Origin: an uncultured Bacteroides sp.
GTDB taxonomy: Bacteria > Bacteroidota > Bacteroidia > Bacteroidales > Bacteroidaceae
Length of the DNA stretch: 35,070 bases
Assembly: GCA_945833835.1 (NCBI GenBank)
Contig: CAMAFR010000027.1
Span: 1-35,070 of the forward strand
Direction: 5' to 3'
In this document: in pieces, positions 24,258 through 33,806 of the stretch
How positions within the stretch are numbered: position 1 is the first letter of the stretch
Layout: every line of letters begins with the position of its first letter
Translations under genes and position numbers: made by a program
Notes under the pieces: generated by a model
Databases searched by the model: none
What the model saw: the letters and a program-made list of their open reading frames with translations, nothing else
What the model was told of the DNA's origin: nothing

Positions 24258-25048
24258 ACAGGCTGGGTGTATTGGCAGGAGGCGTGGCCGTGCTGCTGGC
24301 GGCTTGTGGGCGGCCCGCCCGCAAGCCCGCACATCCCCATCCGTCAGTGATTGCCGCAGACACGCAGCTGCTGCAAGGCATTTGGTTGGACGATGACAAT
24401 GGGCTGCCGGTGCTCAAGGTCAAGGGAGACAGCATCTATTTCGCCTCGCGCGTGAACCTGCCGCAGGCCTTTCGCATTACGGGTGACTCGTTGGTGGTGG
24501 GGGGTGCGGAAACGGCCGTCTACCGCATCGGACAGCTGGACGAGCACACCTTTTCCTTCTATACGGCGATGGGTGACCTGCTCTCGCTCCACAAGGCCGA
24601 GACGGACACGATGACCTTCGGCACGGTGGTGGAGCCGGCGACCCCCGCACCTGCCGTGGAGCAGAAGGACAAGGTGGTCATCTATCAGGGGCAGCGATAC
24701 CGCGGCTACGTCTACATCAACCCGTCGAGCAAGAAAGTGGTGCGCCCATCCATTGCCGAGGACGGCATGTTTGTAGACAACATCTACTATGACAACGTGA
24801 TTCATATCTGTGTTTACCAGGGCACGCGGCGTCTCTTCGGCAAGGACATCAAGAAGGAGATGTTCGCCGGCATCATCCCCGAAGACTTCCTGCATACGGC
24901 TATCCTCTCTGACATGGATTTCACTGACGTGACGGCCAACGGCTATGAGTATTGTGCCACGGTGTGTATGCCCGATGCCTCTTCGTGTTATTATGTGGAG
25001 ATTGTAGTGTCTGAAGACGGTCAGCTGACGTACCGCCTCATGGGGTAA
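24254..25048 (+). CDS. Bacteroidales lipoprotein (DUF4738-like)
   Basis: About 264 residues. The start MNRLGVLAGG (24254) overlaps the ugd stop as ATGA. A lipoprotein signal is present, hydrophobic then lipobox LLAACG, so it should be lipidated and membrane-anchored in the envelope. The rest is a predicted beta-rich protein in two parts (LQGIWLDDDNGLPVLKVKGD; IYQGQRYRGYVYINPSSKK). The general pattern resembles DUF4738 lipoproteins, but I am not certain of the family. Function unknown; the link to ugd is by position only. Confidence 0.72.
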   Translation: MNRLGVLAGGVAVLLAACGRPARKPAHPHPSVIAADTQLLQGIWLDDDNGLPVLKVKGDSIYFASRVNLPQAFRITGDSLVVGGAETAVYRIGQLDEHTFSFYTAMGDLLSLHKAETDTMTFGTVVEPATPAPAVEQKDKVVIYQGQRYRGYVYINPSSKKVVRPSIAEDGMFVDNIYYDNVIHICVYQGTRRLFGKDIKKEMFAGIIPEDFLHTAILSDMDFTDVTANGYEYCATVCMPDASSCYYVEIVVSEDGQLTYRLMG

Positions 25049-25139
25049 CGCACGCGCCCCCATGAGGCGTGCCAAGAGCCGTCACTGACGGCTCCGGCCA
25101 ACCGCCACTGACGATTCCCGTCGGTCATCAGTGACGGTT
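25034..25139. repeat. Three successive hairpins between convergent genes
   Basis: Hairpin 1 has perfect 12-bp arms at 25034-25045 and 25058-25069 and overlaps the lipoprotein stop. Hairpin 2 has perfect 8-bp arms GAGCCGTC and GACGGCTC (25076-25094) with a 3-base loop. Hairpin 3 has 15-base arms at 25100-25114 and 25125-25139 with two T/C differences that allow G-U pairs. Hairpins 2 and 3 share CACTGACG. They probably end transcription in both directions between the convergent genes, though T runs are weak; a REP-like element is the alternative. Confidence 0.65.
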
Positions 25140-25164
25140 CATTGCACGCCCCCGGCAGCCGGTC

Positions 25165-25869
25165 TTAAAGAATCTTGAACCGCAGCCCGAAGGAGAGACG
25201 CAGGTAGTCTTTAGGCGTCAGACTACTGTTGGTGAAGGCGCTCACCAAGTAGAGGTCGCAGGTGCTCACCTCGTAGAACGCCGTGACGGCTTTGGCAAAG
25301 AACCGCTTGCGCGGCGGGACAGCCAAGGTCACGCCCTGCCCCACGAAGACATGGATGCGCATCCGGGTAGAGAAGCCGTAGTATCCTTTGGGATAGCGGT
25401 CGGGCTCGCTCGTCCAGAACTGGTTGCCGAACACCGTGTTCAGGTAAAGCCCTGTCGAGAGTGGCTCGATGGAGAACAGCTCACTCACCGAGAAGCTCCA
25501 CGGCACGAAGGTCTGCTTCAGTGTGAGCGATACCTTGGTGCTCTTTGACTGGTATTTGGGCACGATGCCCAGCAGCACGTCCGTCTCCCACTGCTCCCGG
25601 CGGCCGTAATCCCATCCCACGCCCACCGAGACCAGCCCCATGTCGCCGTAGCACTGCAGGAGGCAGGTCTGCGGGATAAGGCTGTTGAAGCGTCGCCTGT
25701 ACCGCTCCAGGCGGCGGTCATACCGGTACAGAAACGGTGTCTCCCTGCCCGGCAGGGTGTCGGCGCGCAGCGTGTCCTGCCCGGGCAGCCCCTCAGCGGA
25801 GGCAGCCTCTGCTGCCACCAGGGCCAGGCACACGGCCGTCCGCTTAAAACTCCACCACCTCATACGCAT
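25165..25869 (-). CDS. Exported outer-membrane-like beta protein
   Basis: 234 residues with a signal peptide (FKRTAVCLALVAAEAASAEG). The mature part alternates aromatic and polar residues as in an outer-membrane barrel (MGLVSVGVGWDYGRREQWET, TDVLLGIVPKYQ, RLSFGLRFKIL) and ends in a hydrophobic strand. I do not recognise a named family. Its start overlaps the preceding phosphoesterase gene by 26 bases on the same strand, so the two are probably translated together. It converges on the upstream lipoprotein gene across three hairpins. Confidence 0.68.
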   Translation of the reverse strand: MRMRWWSFKRTAVCLALVAAEAASAEGLPGQDTLRADTLPGRETPFLYRYDRRLERYRRRFNSLIPQTCLLQCYGDMGLVSVGVGWDYGRREQWETDVLLGIVPKYQSKSTKVSLTLKQTFVPWSFSVSELFSIEPLSTGLYLNTVFGNQFWTSEPDRYPKGYYGFSTRMRIHVFVGQGVTLAVPPRKRFFAKAVTAFYEVSTCDLYLVSAFTNSSLTPKDYLRLSFGLRFKIL

Positions 25870-26656
25870 ACCCCTCCTCGTTGACGGTGAATAATAGGTA
25901 CATACGTTTCTTGATGTTGGGACACTGGTAGTACAGGATGCCGTCGGCGAAGAGATCCGTCACGCTCAGTGCGTGCGTATGCCCGTGCAGGCAGAACAGC
26001 AGTCCCGGCAGCTCCCGCAGGTAGTGCCCGAACACCGCCGCCACGTTGTTGTTGAACACATCGCTCTCTGGCGCGGCGTGCATCAGCACCACGCAGCGTT
26101 GCAGCGAGTCAGCCTGCATCCGCTCCTGCTGGGCAGTGATGAAGCCGAAGTCGGGGATGGGCTCGGAGTAGTCATACTCCAGCGCGTTGGTGTTAAGGCA
26201 GATGAAGCGTACGCCGCCGGCTGTGAACCCGAAGTTGGTGTCGCCATACACCGAGCGGAACACGTCCTTGCCCGTGCCCAGGCAGTCGTGGTTGCCGATG
26301 ACGCAGACGTAGGGCATCTCCAGGCCGTTCAGGATGTCGCGCATCCAAAGAAACTCCTTGGTCACCCCGAAGTCCGACTGGTCGCCCCCATGTAGCACGA
26401 AGTCGATGTCGCCCCGGGCGTTGATATGTCGCACCGCCAGGCGGGTCTCGTCGTACCAGCGTTGGGTGTCGGTGATGAATGCGAACCTGACCGTGTCTTT
26501 TCCGGCCAGCCTCTCCTCGATGAGGGCCGTGTTCTTGCGGTTGATATCCGTCTCCCCCGTCACGTGCGCATCGTAGGGGTGGCTCTCCAGCAAGTCGCAT
26601 CCTCCCCACAAGAGGGGGAGGATGCAGATTAGATAGTTGATGGTTTTTGTGTGCAT
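25844..26656 (-). CDS. Lipoprotein calcineurin-like metallophosphoesterase
   Basis: About 270 residues from MHTKTINYLICI (26656). A lipoprotein signal ends at LWGGCD. The metal-binding motifs of the family are in order: FAFITDTQR, HGGDQSD, VIGNHDC, and LHGHTHAL. It should hydrolyse a phosphomono- or diester in the periplasm or at the membrane; substrate unknown. The start was placed after an upstream ATG because of the signal peptide. Upstream is an 8-bp dyad at 26661-26687. Confidence 0.88.
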   Translation of the reverse strand: MHTKTINYLICILPLLWGGCDLLESHPYDAHVTGETDINRKNTALIEERLAGKDTVRFAFITDTQRWYDETRLAVRHINARGDIDFVLHGGDQSDFGVTKEFLWMRDILNGLEMPYVCVIGNHDCLGTGKDVFRSVYGDTNFGFTAGGVRFICLNTNALEYDYSEPIPDFGFITAQQERMQADSLQRCVVLMHAAPESDVFNNNVAAVFGHYLRELPGLLFCLHGHTHALSVTDLFADGILYYQCPNIKKRMYLLFTVNEEGYAYEVVEF

Positions 26657-26660
26657 ATTG

Positions 26661-26687
26661 TTTGCAGGCTGATAATCCGCCTGCAAA
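26661..26687. promoter_or_regulatory. 8-bp dyad in the phosphoesterase leader
   Basis: TTTGCAGG (26661-26668) and CCTGCAAA (26680-26687) are perfect complements with an 11-base gap. It lies just upstream of the chosen ATG and may be an operator or leader hairpin. Confidence 0.4.
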
Positions 26688-26756
26688 GATGCGTTTTTCC
26701 GCCTTCAGACCACTGTCCCTTTTAGCGGCATTTCTGTGCCTTTCCGCCCGTTTTTT

Positions 26757-28292
26757 TTATCCTTCTTCCTGCATCATTTTCTGCAGCCTGCCCGCCAGCG
26801 CATACAGCACGAGGGCCGAGACCCCGCTCATGCCGACAAACACCAGGAAGAAGTCCGCGAGGGTCTGTACCGGCCAGCCCAGGAAGCTCTTAGCCACGCC
26901 CCCCTCGGGGTAGAGCCCGCTCAGCCCGCCTGCCAGCTTGGCCGCTGCCGAAGTGCTGAGGTACCACACCCCCATCAGCAGCGAGGAGAAGCGCACCGGC
27001 GAGAGCTTGTACACCAACGAGAGCCCGATGGGGGCCAGGCACAGCTCGCCCATGGTGTGGATGAGGTAAAGCCCTGCCAGCCAACCTATGCTCACCTTCA
27101 CGCCCGGTTCCACGTCCCTCACGCCGAAGGCGATGAACAGATAACCCAGCGCGAGCAGCAGCAGCCCGATAGCCTGTTTGTGTACCGGGCCCGGCTCCCA
27201 TCCCCGGCGGTGGAGCCACGGCCAAAGGGCGGCGAACAAGGGTGCCAGCACGATGACCATGAGGGGATTGAACGACTGGAAGTAGGCAGCGGGCATCTCC
27301 CAGCCTCCTATGCGGCGGTCGGTCTGTTCGTCGGCGAAGAAGGTGAGCGATGCGCCCGCCTGCTCGTAGGCCGCCCAGAAGAAGATGACAAAAAAGGCGA
27401 TGACGTAGATGATGCCGATGCGACGCCTCTCCATACGCGTCAGGCTGCGGTCGGCGATGATGCCCAGAGGCATGACGAGGGCGGTGGCCCCGATAAGGGA
27501 TCCTGTCCAGTCGGCCTCCGCCCATCCGCTGCCGTCCCAGCCGTAGGCGAAGAGCAGGGTGAGGGCGGCGATGCCTGCGGCCAGCCGGCAGCTGCGGACC
27601 ACCTGCCTTGCAGAGGGAATTTGGTGGCGGCGGACTGACTCTCGGTAGTGGGGTGGGCCGCCGAGCGGACGGCCCGAGGGGTCTCGCAGACAGCGGCTCC
27701 CAAAACCCTTGAAGATGAGCGTGCCGGCCAGCATCCCGATGCAGGCGGCCAGGAAGCCCCACTTGAAATCTTCGGGCCGGCCCGTGTTGCCCAGGGCCCC
27801 ACACACCAGCGGAGCCAGGATGGAGCCCACGTTTACCCCCATGTAGAAGAGGGTGTAGGCTGCGTCTTTACGAGGGTCGGTGTCGGTGTAGAGCCGTCCT
27901 ACCAGCGTGGAGATGTTGGGCTTGAAGAAGCCGTTGCCGGCGATGAGCAGCCCCAGCCCGGCGAGCATCAGCCCCTTGGCCCAGGACGTGTCGTAGTACC
28001 AGCACGCACTGAGGAACAGCAGGAACTGTCCGGCGGCCATGACGAGCGCGCCTACGGTGATGGAACGGCAGTTGCCCCAGTAGCGGTCGGCTATGTAGCC
28101 GCCCAGTAGCGGAGTGAGATAGACCAGGCCGGTGTAGTTGCCATAGATTTCAGAGGCCAGCTCCTTGTTGAAGCGCAGCGCCTGTACCATATAAAGCATG
28201 AAGAGGGCCCTCATGCCGTAATAACTGAAGCGTTCCCACATCTCGGTGGCGAACAGCAGGTAAATCCCTTTGGGGTGTCCATGATTCATCAT
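26757..28292 (-). CDS. POT-family proton-coupled peptide transporter
   Basis: 511-residue inner-membrane carrier of the POT/PTR family, importing di- and tripeptides with protons. The N-terminal signature EMWERFSYYGMRALFMLYM (ExxERFxYYG) is intact, followed by YLTPLLGGYIADRYWG and GLLIAGNGFFKPNISTLVGR. Multiple hydrophobic helices continue to the C-terminus. It stands alone between an AraC gene and the phosphoesterase, on the minus strand. Substrate specificity is inferred from the family. Confidence 0.93.
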   Translation of the reverse strand: MMNHGHPKGIYLLFATEMWERFSYYGMRALFMLYMVQALRFNKELASEIYGNYTGLVYLTPLLGGYIADRYWGNCRSITVGALVMAAGQFLLFLSACWYYDTSWAKGLMLAGLGLLIAGNGFFKPNISTLVGRLYTDTDPRKDAAYTLFYMGVNVGSILAPLVCGALGNTGRPEDFKWGFLAACIGMLAGTLIFKGFGSRCLRDPSGRPLGGPPHYRESVRRHQIPSARQVVRSCRLAAGIAALTLLFAYGWDGSGWAEADWTGSLIGATALVMPLGIIADRSLTRMERRRIGIIYVIAFFVIFFWAAYEQAGASLTFFADEQTDRRIGGWEMPAAYFQSFNPLMVIVLAPLFAALWPWLHRRGWEPGPVHKQAIGLLLLALGYLFIAFGVRDVEPGVKVSIGWLAGLYLIHTMGELCLAPIGLSLVYKLSPVRFSSLLMGVWYLSTSAAAKLAGGLSGLYPEGGVAKSFLGWPVQTLADFFLVFVGMSGVSALVLYALAGRLQKMMQEEG

Positions 28293-28318
28293 GTTGCGTG
28301 TCGGAGTGTTTTTTGTTG

Positions 28319-28326
28319 CAAAATTA
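28319..28326 (-). promoter_or_regulatory. Bacteroidota-type -7 element for the peptide transporter
   Basis: The minus strand reads TAATTTTG, matching TAnnTTTG, 26 bases before the ATG. It lies downstream of the AraC terminator hairpin. Confidence 0.5.
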
Positions 28327-28354
28327 TAAAAAACAAGGATTCAAGACACGACTC

Positions 28355-28408
28355 CTGCCGTCTTTCTATGCGGTTGGAAGCACATTTTCAGCACCGCACC
28401 GACGGCAG
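28355..28408 (-). terminator. Long hairpin after the AraC gene
   Basis: CTGCCGTC (28355-28362) pairs with GACGGCAG (28401-28408), and inside it GCGGT pairs with ACCGC. On the minus strand it follows the AraC stop by a few bases and a T-rich stretch comes later. Likely transcription end, though the T run is distant. Confidence 0.45.
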
Positions 28409-28413
28409 TAGGG

Positions 28414-29244
28414 TCATTGCTTGTTGCGGTAGCGGATGGGCGACATACCCGTGTGCTTCTTGAAGTAGCGTCCGAAGAACGACTGGTCGGCGAACTTCAT
28501 GCGGTTTGAAATTTCCTGGATGTTCAAACGCGTGCTCTTGAGCATCACCTTAATCTCGGCGATGGCATGGCGGTCGATGATGCTTTTGGTGGACTCCTTG
28601 CTCATGGCCAGCACGATGGTGGAGAGGTAGCGCGGCGTGATGTTCATCTTGCGGGCATAGAAGGCCACCTCGCGCTGGGTGGTGCAGTACTGGTGGACGA
28701 GTTGCAGGAAGAGCTTGAAGAGCTCATCCTTGCGCCCTACCCATTTCGGTTCGCGCTGCTCGAAGTAGCGGTGCGTGCGGCTGTAGAAATAGTACAGCAA
28801 GTTCTGGAACCAGTTGGCCGCCATCTGGCGGCGGTAGCGGTTGGCGGTGTCGCTGTGGATAGAGTGCAGCAGGCTGATGGCATGCTGCAACCGGACGGAC
28901 TCCGCTGTGTCGAGCGGCACGCAGGGGGTCTCTTTCAGGAAATGGAAAAAGCGGGGCTCCAGGCACGTGGAAATCTCTTGGAAGAGCGTGTCCGAGCAGC
29001 CCAGCACGTGCAGCTTGAAGTCAGGCGACACGTGCAGCACGTGCACCAGCGAACCCGGCAGCAGCACGGTCTGCGTGTGGGGACGCAGGCGGTAGAGGCG
29101 CAGGTCGATTTCGAGTTCGGCGGTGCCCTCGGTGACGAAAAGTACAAAGACGCCCGCCGTCTTGACATAGTCTCCGGCCTGGGTCAGCCACGTGTCAGTG
29201 CCGACACTGAAGGCCTCGTCGTCAGTCACATTCCAATAGTTCAT
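28414..29244 (-). CDS. AraC-family transcriptional regulator
   Basis: 276 residues. The N-terminal part is a cupin-like sensor (VLFVTEGTAELEIDLRLYRL, VLLPGSLVHVLHVSP). The C-terminal 100 residues carry two helix-turn-helices (FYARKMNITPRYLSTIV and LNIQEISNRMKFADQSFFGR, then FKKHTGMSPIRYR), typical of AraC. It is divergent from the efflux operon across 176 bases, so it is the natural candidate for its control; that is inference. Confidence 0.92.
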   Translation of the reverse strand: MNYWNVTDDEAFSVGTDTWLTQAGDYVKTAGVFVLFVTEGTAELEIDLRLYRLRPHTQTVLLPGSLVHVLHVSPDFKLHVLGCSDTLFQEISTCLEPRFFHFLKETPCVPLDTAESVRLQHAISLLHSIHSDTANRYRRQMAANWFQNLLYYFYSRTHRYFEQREPKWVGRKDELFKLFLQLVHQYCTTQREVAFYARKMNITPRYLSTIVLAMSKESTKSIIDRHAIAEIKVMLKSTRLNIQEISNRMKFADQSFFGRYFKKHTGMSPIRYRNKQ

Positions 29245-29267
29245 ACAGCTGTTCTTTTATTGCGGAA

Positions 29268-29275
29268 CAAAAGTA
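29268..29275 (-). promoter_or_regulatory. Bacteroidota-type -7 element for the AraC gene
   Basis: The minus strand reads TACTTTTG, 23 bases before the AraC ATG. Confidence 0.5.
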
Positions 29276-29363
29276 GTTTTTTTTTCGCCAAAAACGTGCA
29301 GGGCGTGCTGATAAGTGCCAATACAGGCGACATCTGTCACTCGGCCTGCCCGGGTTTTGCCGC

Positions 29364-29371
29364 TAACTTTG
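29364..29371 (+). promoter_or_regulatory. Bacteroidota-type -7 element for the efflux operon
   Basis: TAACTTTG lies about 50 bases before the ATG of the adaptor gene, in the divergent promoter region shared with the AraC gene. No clear -33 box. Confidence 0.45.
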
Positions 29372-29420
29372 CAGGCGTTTTCAAGAAAAAAACATCAACT
29401 TTTTTTAATGCCAACAGATT

Positions 29421-30583
29421 ATGATGAAAACTTTTTTGTACAGACAGCCTGCGGGGTGGCCGGCCGCCGTGGGCTGCGTGTTGTCTGTGCTGGGAGGGTG
29501 TAAGGAAGCTCCCGGCGGACAGGCAGAGGCGGAGTATGCCATGCTCACCCTGGCGCCCTCTGACCAAGTGGTCCACTCGTCCTACCCAGCCACCATCCGG
29601 GGCCGGCAGGACATCGACATCTACCCCCAGGTAAGCGGCACGCTCACGCGGCTGTGTGTGGTAGAGGGGCAGGCGGTGAAGAGGGGCAGACGCTCTTCGT
29701 CATTGACGGTGTGCCCTACGAGGCAGCCCTGCAGGCGGCCTTGGCCAATGTAGAGGCCGCCGAGGCGGGGCTGGCCACGGCGCGGCTGACGTATGACAGC
29801 AAGCAGGAGCTCTACGACAAGAAGGTGGTATCGGCCTTCGACCTGCAGACCGCCGCAAACGCCTGGCGCACCGCCAAGGCGCAGCTGGCGCAGGCACGTG
29901 CCCAGGAGGTAGCGGCCCGCAATAACCTGTCGTACACCGAGGTCAAAAGTCCTGCCGATGGGGTGGTGGGCAACCTACCCTACCGGGTGGGGGCACTGGT
30001 GGCCCCAGCGGGGATGGCGCAGCCGCTCACAGTGGTGTCGGACAACTCGACCATGTATGTATATTTTTCTATGACGGAGAACCGGCTGCTCGCGTTGGTG
30101 CGGCGGTACGGCTCGCGCCAGGAGGCCCTGGCCTGCCTGCCCGAGGTGGAGCTGCGGCTGAACGACGGCAGTGCCTACACGCACAAGGGACGCATCGAGA
30201 GCATCAGCGGCGTGGCCGACCGCACGACGGGCACCGTCAGCCTGCGGGCGGCGTTCGACAACCCCGATGGACTGCTCTTCAGCGGCACATCGGGCAGTGT
30301 AGTCATCGCCACCGAGCGCAAGGACTGCCTGGCCATTCCGCAGACGGCCACCTTCGAGGTGCAGGACCGGGCCTATGTCTACAAGGTGATAGACGGCAAG
30401 GCCAGCGCGTCGCCCGTCAGCGTGAGCCGGGCAGACGGCGGCCAGCTCTACATCGTGGAAGAGGACCTGCGCCCAGGTGAGTTCATCGTGGCCGAGGGTG
30501 TGGGACTGCTGCGCGAGGGTACCCCCTGCGGGCGAGAGGCGGCGATGACGGGACTCGCAACGAACAACCATGAACCAACGTAA
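29421..30583 (+). pseudogene. RND efflux periplasmic adaptor, frameshifted
   Basis: AcrA/MexA-type membrane-fusion lipoprotein that should bridge pump and outer-membrane channel. The first frame has a lipoprotein signal (lipobox VLGGC) and YPATIRGRQDIDIYPQVSGT, then shifts at a run of four G at 29683-29686. Adding one G restores VKRGQTLFVIDGVPYEAALQ, and the second frame continues to the end with a normal helical hairpin and lipoyl and beta-barrel parts (YTEVKSPADGVVGNLPYRVG). As given, the product would be a non-functional 110-residue fragment. A sequencing error, a slippage-based switch or a true mutation would all fit this one site; the pump's stop codons favour decay. Confidence 0.85.
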
Positions 30584-30595
30584 CGCAGAACGACT

Positions 30596-33500
30596 ATGAA
30601 CCTACGAACTTTTATTGAAAGGCCGGTGCTCTCGGCTGTGCTCTCCATCGCCATCGTCATCCTCGGGGTGATAGGGCTGTGCACGCTGCCCGTGGAGCAG
30701 TATCCCGACATCGCGCCGCCCACGGTGATGGTGACCACTACCTATTATGGCGCCAGTGCCGAGACTTTACAGAAAAGTGTCATCGCCCCGCTGGAGGAAG
30801 CCATCAACGGGGTGGAGGACATGACCTACATGACCTCCTCGGCGAGCAACGCCGGAACGGTCATCATCTTTGTGTATTTCGAACAGGGCACCGACCCCGA
30901 CATGGCGGCGGTGAACGTGCAGAACCGTGTGTCGAAGGCTACGGGGCAGCTGCCCGCCGAGGTGACACAGGTGGGGATGACCACGCTTAAACGGCAGACC
31001 AGTATGTTGCAGGTGTTCACCCTGAGCAGCCCCGATGACACGTATGACGAGGGCTTCCTGTCCAACTACATCAGCATCCACCTCAAGCCCGAGATACTGC
31101 GCCTGCAGGGGGTAGGAGAGCTGGTCATACTGGGGACCGACTACTCCATGCGCGTGTGGATGAGACCCGACGTGATGGCGCAGTACGGACTGACCCCGCA
31201 GGACGTGACGGCGGCCCTGGCCGAACAGAACATTGAGGCGGCCACCGGATCCATCGGCGAGAACTCGGAGGAGAGCTTCCAGTACACCATGAAGTACACG
31301 GGCCGCCTTTCGACACCCGAAGCCTTCGGCGACATCGTCATCCGCTCTGCTGACAATGGCGAGGTGCTGCGCCTGAAGGACATCGCCACCATCGAGCTGG
31401 GGCGTGAGAACTATGCCTACGTGGGGCGGCTCAACGGGCATCCGGGCGTGTCGTGCTTGGTGTTTCAGACAGCGGGCTCAAACTCAACCGAAGTGAACGG
31501 GCAGATTGACGCCCTGCTCGAAGAGGCCCGCAAGGATTTGCCCAAGGGCGTGGAGCTGACCCAGATGATGAGCACCAACGATTTCTTGTTCGCCTCCATT
31601 CACGAGGTGGTGAAGACGCTGATAGAGGCCGTCGTGCTGGTAGTGCTGGTGGTGTTGGTGTTCCTGCAGAACCTGCGCGCCACCCTCATCCCACTGGTGG
31701 GCATCGTGGGGTAGCTCATCGGCACTTTCGCCTTCATGGCGGTGGCGGGCTTCAGCATCAACCTCATCACGCTATTTGCTCTGGTGCTGGTCATCGGTAC
31801 GGTGGTGGACGACTCCATCGTGGTGGTCGAGGCGGTGCAGGCGCGCTTCGACGTGGGCTACCAATCGCCCTACATGGCCAGCATCGATGCCATGAAAGGC
31901 ATCTCGAACGCCGTCATCACCTCCTCGCTGGTGTTCATGGCGGTGTTTGTCCCGGTGTCATTCATGAGCTGCACGTCGGGCACCTTCTACACCCAGTTCG
32001 GATTGACCATGGCGGTGGGCATCTCGGCCTTCAACGCCCTGACTCTCAGCCCTGCCTTGTGTGCCCTGCTGCTGCGCCCCGAGGAGGTACCGTCGGGCCA
32101 GGCCCCGCTCACGTTCAAGCAGCGCTTCGCCCGCTCGTTCAACACGGCTTTTGTCACCTTGGTGGGTAAGTATAAGAATGGCGTGCTGTTTTTTATCAAA
32201 CGCCGGTGGATGGTATGGGGAATGGCTGCCTGCTCGGTGGTGCTGCTGGCGGTGCTGGTGCAGACCACCAAAACCGGCCTGGTGCCCGACGAAGATCAGG
32301 GCGTGGTGCTGGTGAACGTCACCACTCCCTCGGGTTCCTCGCTGGCCACCACCGATAAGATCATGCTCCGCATCGGCGAGCGGCTGCGGCAGGTGCCCAA
32401 ACTGCACAACCTCATGGCCACATCGGGCTACAGCCTGATCGGAGGCCAGGGCACCGCCGCCGGCATGTTCATCGTACGGCTGGAGGACTGGGACGAGCGC
32501 ACGCAACGCTCGGAACAGGTGCAGGCGGTCATCCGCCGCATTTATGAGCTGACGGCCGACATCAAGGATGCCGTGGTGTTTGCCATGGCGCCTGGCATGA
32601 TTCCGGGATGCGGCACAGGCAATTCGCTCGACGTGAACCTGCAGGACAAAATGGGGGGGCGACCTGGGTGCCTTCACGGCCTACGCCGGGCAATGGGTGG
32701 ACGCGCTGAACCAGCGGCAGGAAGTGGCCCGCGCTTACTCTACCTTCGCGGTGGACTATCCGCAGTGGCAGGTGGGGGTAGACGCCGCCAAATGCAAGCG
32801 GGCGGGCATTACCCCCAATGCCGTGCTGGCCACCCTCTCGGGCTACTACGGAGGACAATATGTGTCGGACTTCAACCGGTTCTCGAAAGTGTATAAGGTG
32901 ATGATGCAGGCCGCACCACGCTACCGCCTGGACGAGGCCTCACTGGACCATGCGTTTGTGCGTATAGCCAACGGCGACATGGCTCCGCTCAGCCAGTTCG
33001 TGTCGCTCAAGCGCGTGTATGGCGCCGAGACGCTGAGCCGTTTCAACATGTACAACTCCATCGCGGTGAGCGTCATGCCGGCCGACGGATACAGCACGGG
33101 TGACGCACTGAAGGCCGTGAAGTAGACGGCGGCCGAGGTGCTTCCCAAAGGCTACGGCTACGACTTCGGCGGCATCACCCGCGAGGAGAACCGGCAGACC
33201 GGCACAACGGCAATCATCTTCGGCATCTGCGTGCTGATGGTGTACCTCATTCTCTGCACCCTCTACGAGAGCTTTCTCCTTCCGTTCGCCGTCATCCTCG
33301 CGGTGCCCGCCGGACTGATGGGCTCGTTCCTCTTCGCCAAGGCGGCGGGATTAGAGAACAACATTTATCTGCAGACGGGGCTTATCATGCTCATCGGCCT
33401 GCTGGCCAAGACGGCCATCCTGCTGACGGAATATGCGGTCGAACGCCGCAAGAGCGGCATGAGCCTGACCTCGGCCGCCCTCTCGGCTGCCAAAGTCCGC

Positions 33501-33806
33501 CTGCGCCCCATCCTCATGACGGTGGCGACACTGGTCATCGGACTGCTACCGCTCATGGCGGCCACAGGGGTAGGCGCTAACGGCAACCGCTCGCTCGGCA
33601 CAGGCGTGGTGGGCGGCATGGTCATCGGCACACTGGGACTGCTGTTCATGGTGCCGGTCTTGTTCATCGTGTTCCAAGCACTGCAGGAACGGATCCGCCC
33701 GGAACAATTCGAGCGTACGCAGGACTGGCAGATTCAGGAAGAATGCCTGGAGGCGGCAGCCGAACGGCAACATCATATTGACGACAAGAAAGGAGGCAGA
33801 CAATGA
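30596..33806 (+). pseudogene. RND multidrug efflux pump (AcrB-type), broken
   Basis: Proton-driven inner-membrane pump of the HAE1 family, about 1,070 residues if joined. It starts MNLRTFIERPVLSAVLSIAI. Three lesions are visible. TAG at 31712-31714 interrupts PLVGIVG / LIGTFAFMAV, where the family usually has Ser or a small residue. A run of seven G at 32653-32659 shifts the frame; six would restore GGDLGAFTAYAG. TAG at 33123-33125 interrupts ALKAVK / TAAEVLPKGYGY, probably from GAG. Otherwise the reading is family-like, including the VVDDSIVVVEAVQ segment and LLPLMAATGVG. It starts 12 bases after the adaptor and overlaps the next gene as ATGA. Not functional as given. Confidence 0.9.

Noticed and set aside
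22833..24332. 499-residue minus-strand open frame opposite ugd
   Set aside because: Antisense to an intact UDP-glucose dehydrogenase; no recognisable domain.
29683..29686. Programmed ribosomal frameshift in the adaptor
   Set aside because: The site lacks a classic slippery heptamer and an evident downstream structure. The other two genes have similar G-run shifts in both directions, which fits mutation or error better.
31712..33125. TAG recoded as a sense codon (alternative genetic code)
   Set aside because: The interrupted positions do not consistently call for Gln, and no other recognisable gene in the window is interrupted by an in-frame TAG.
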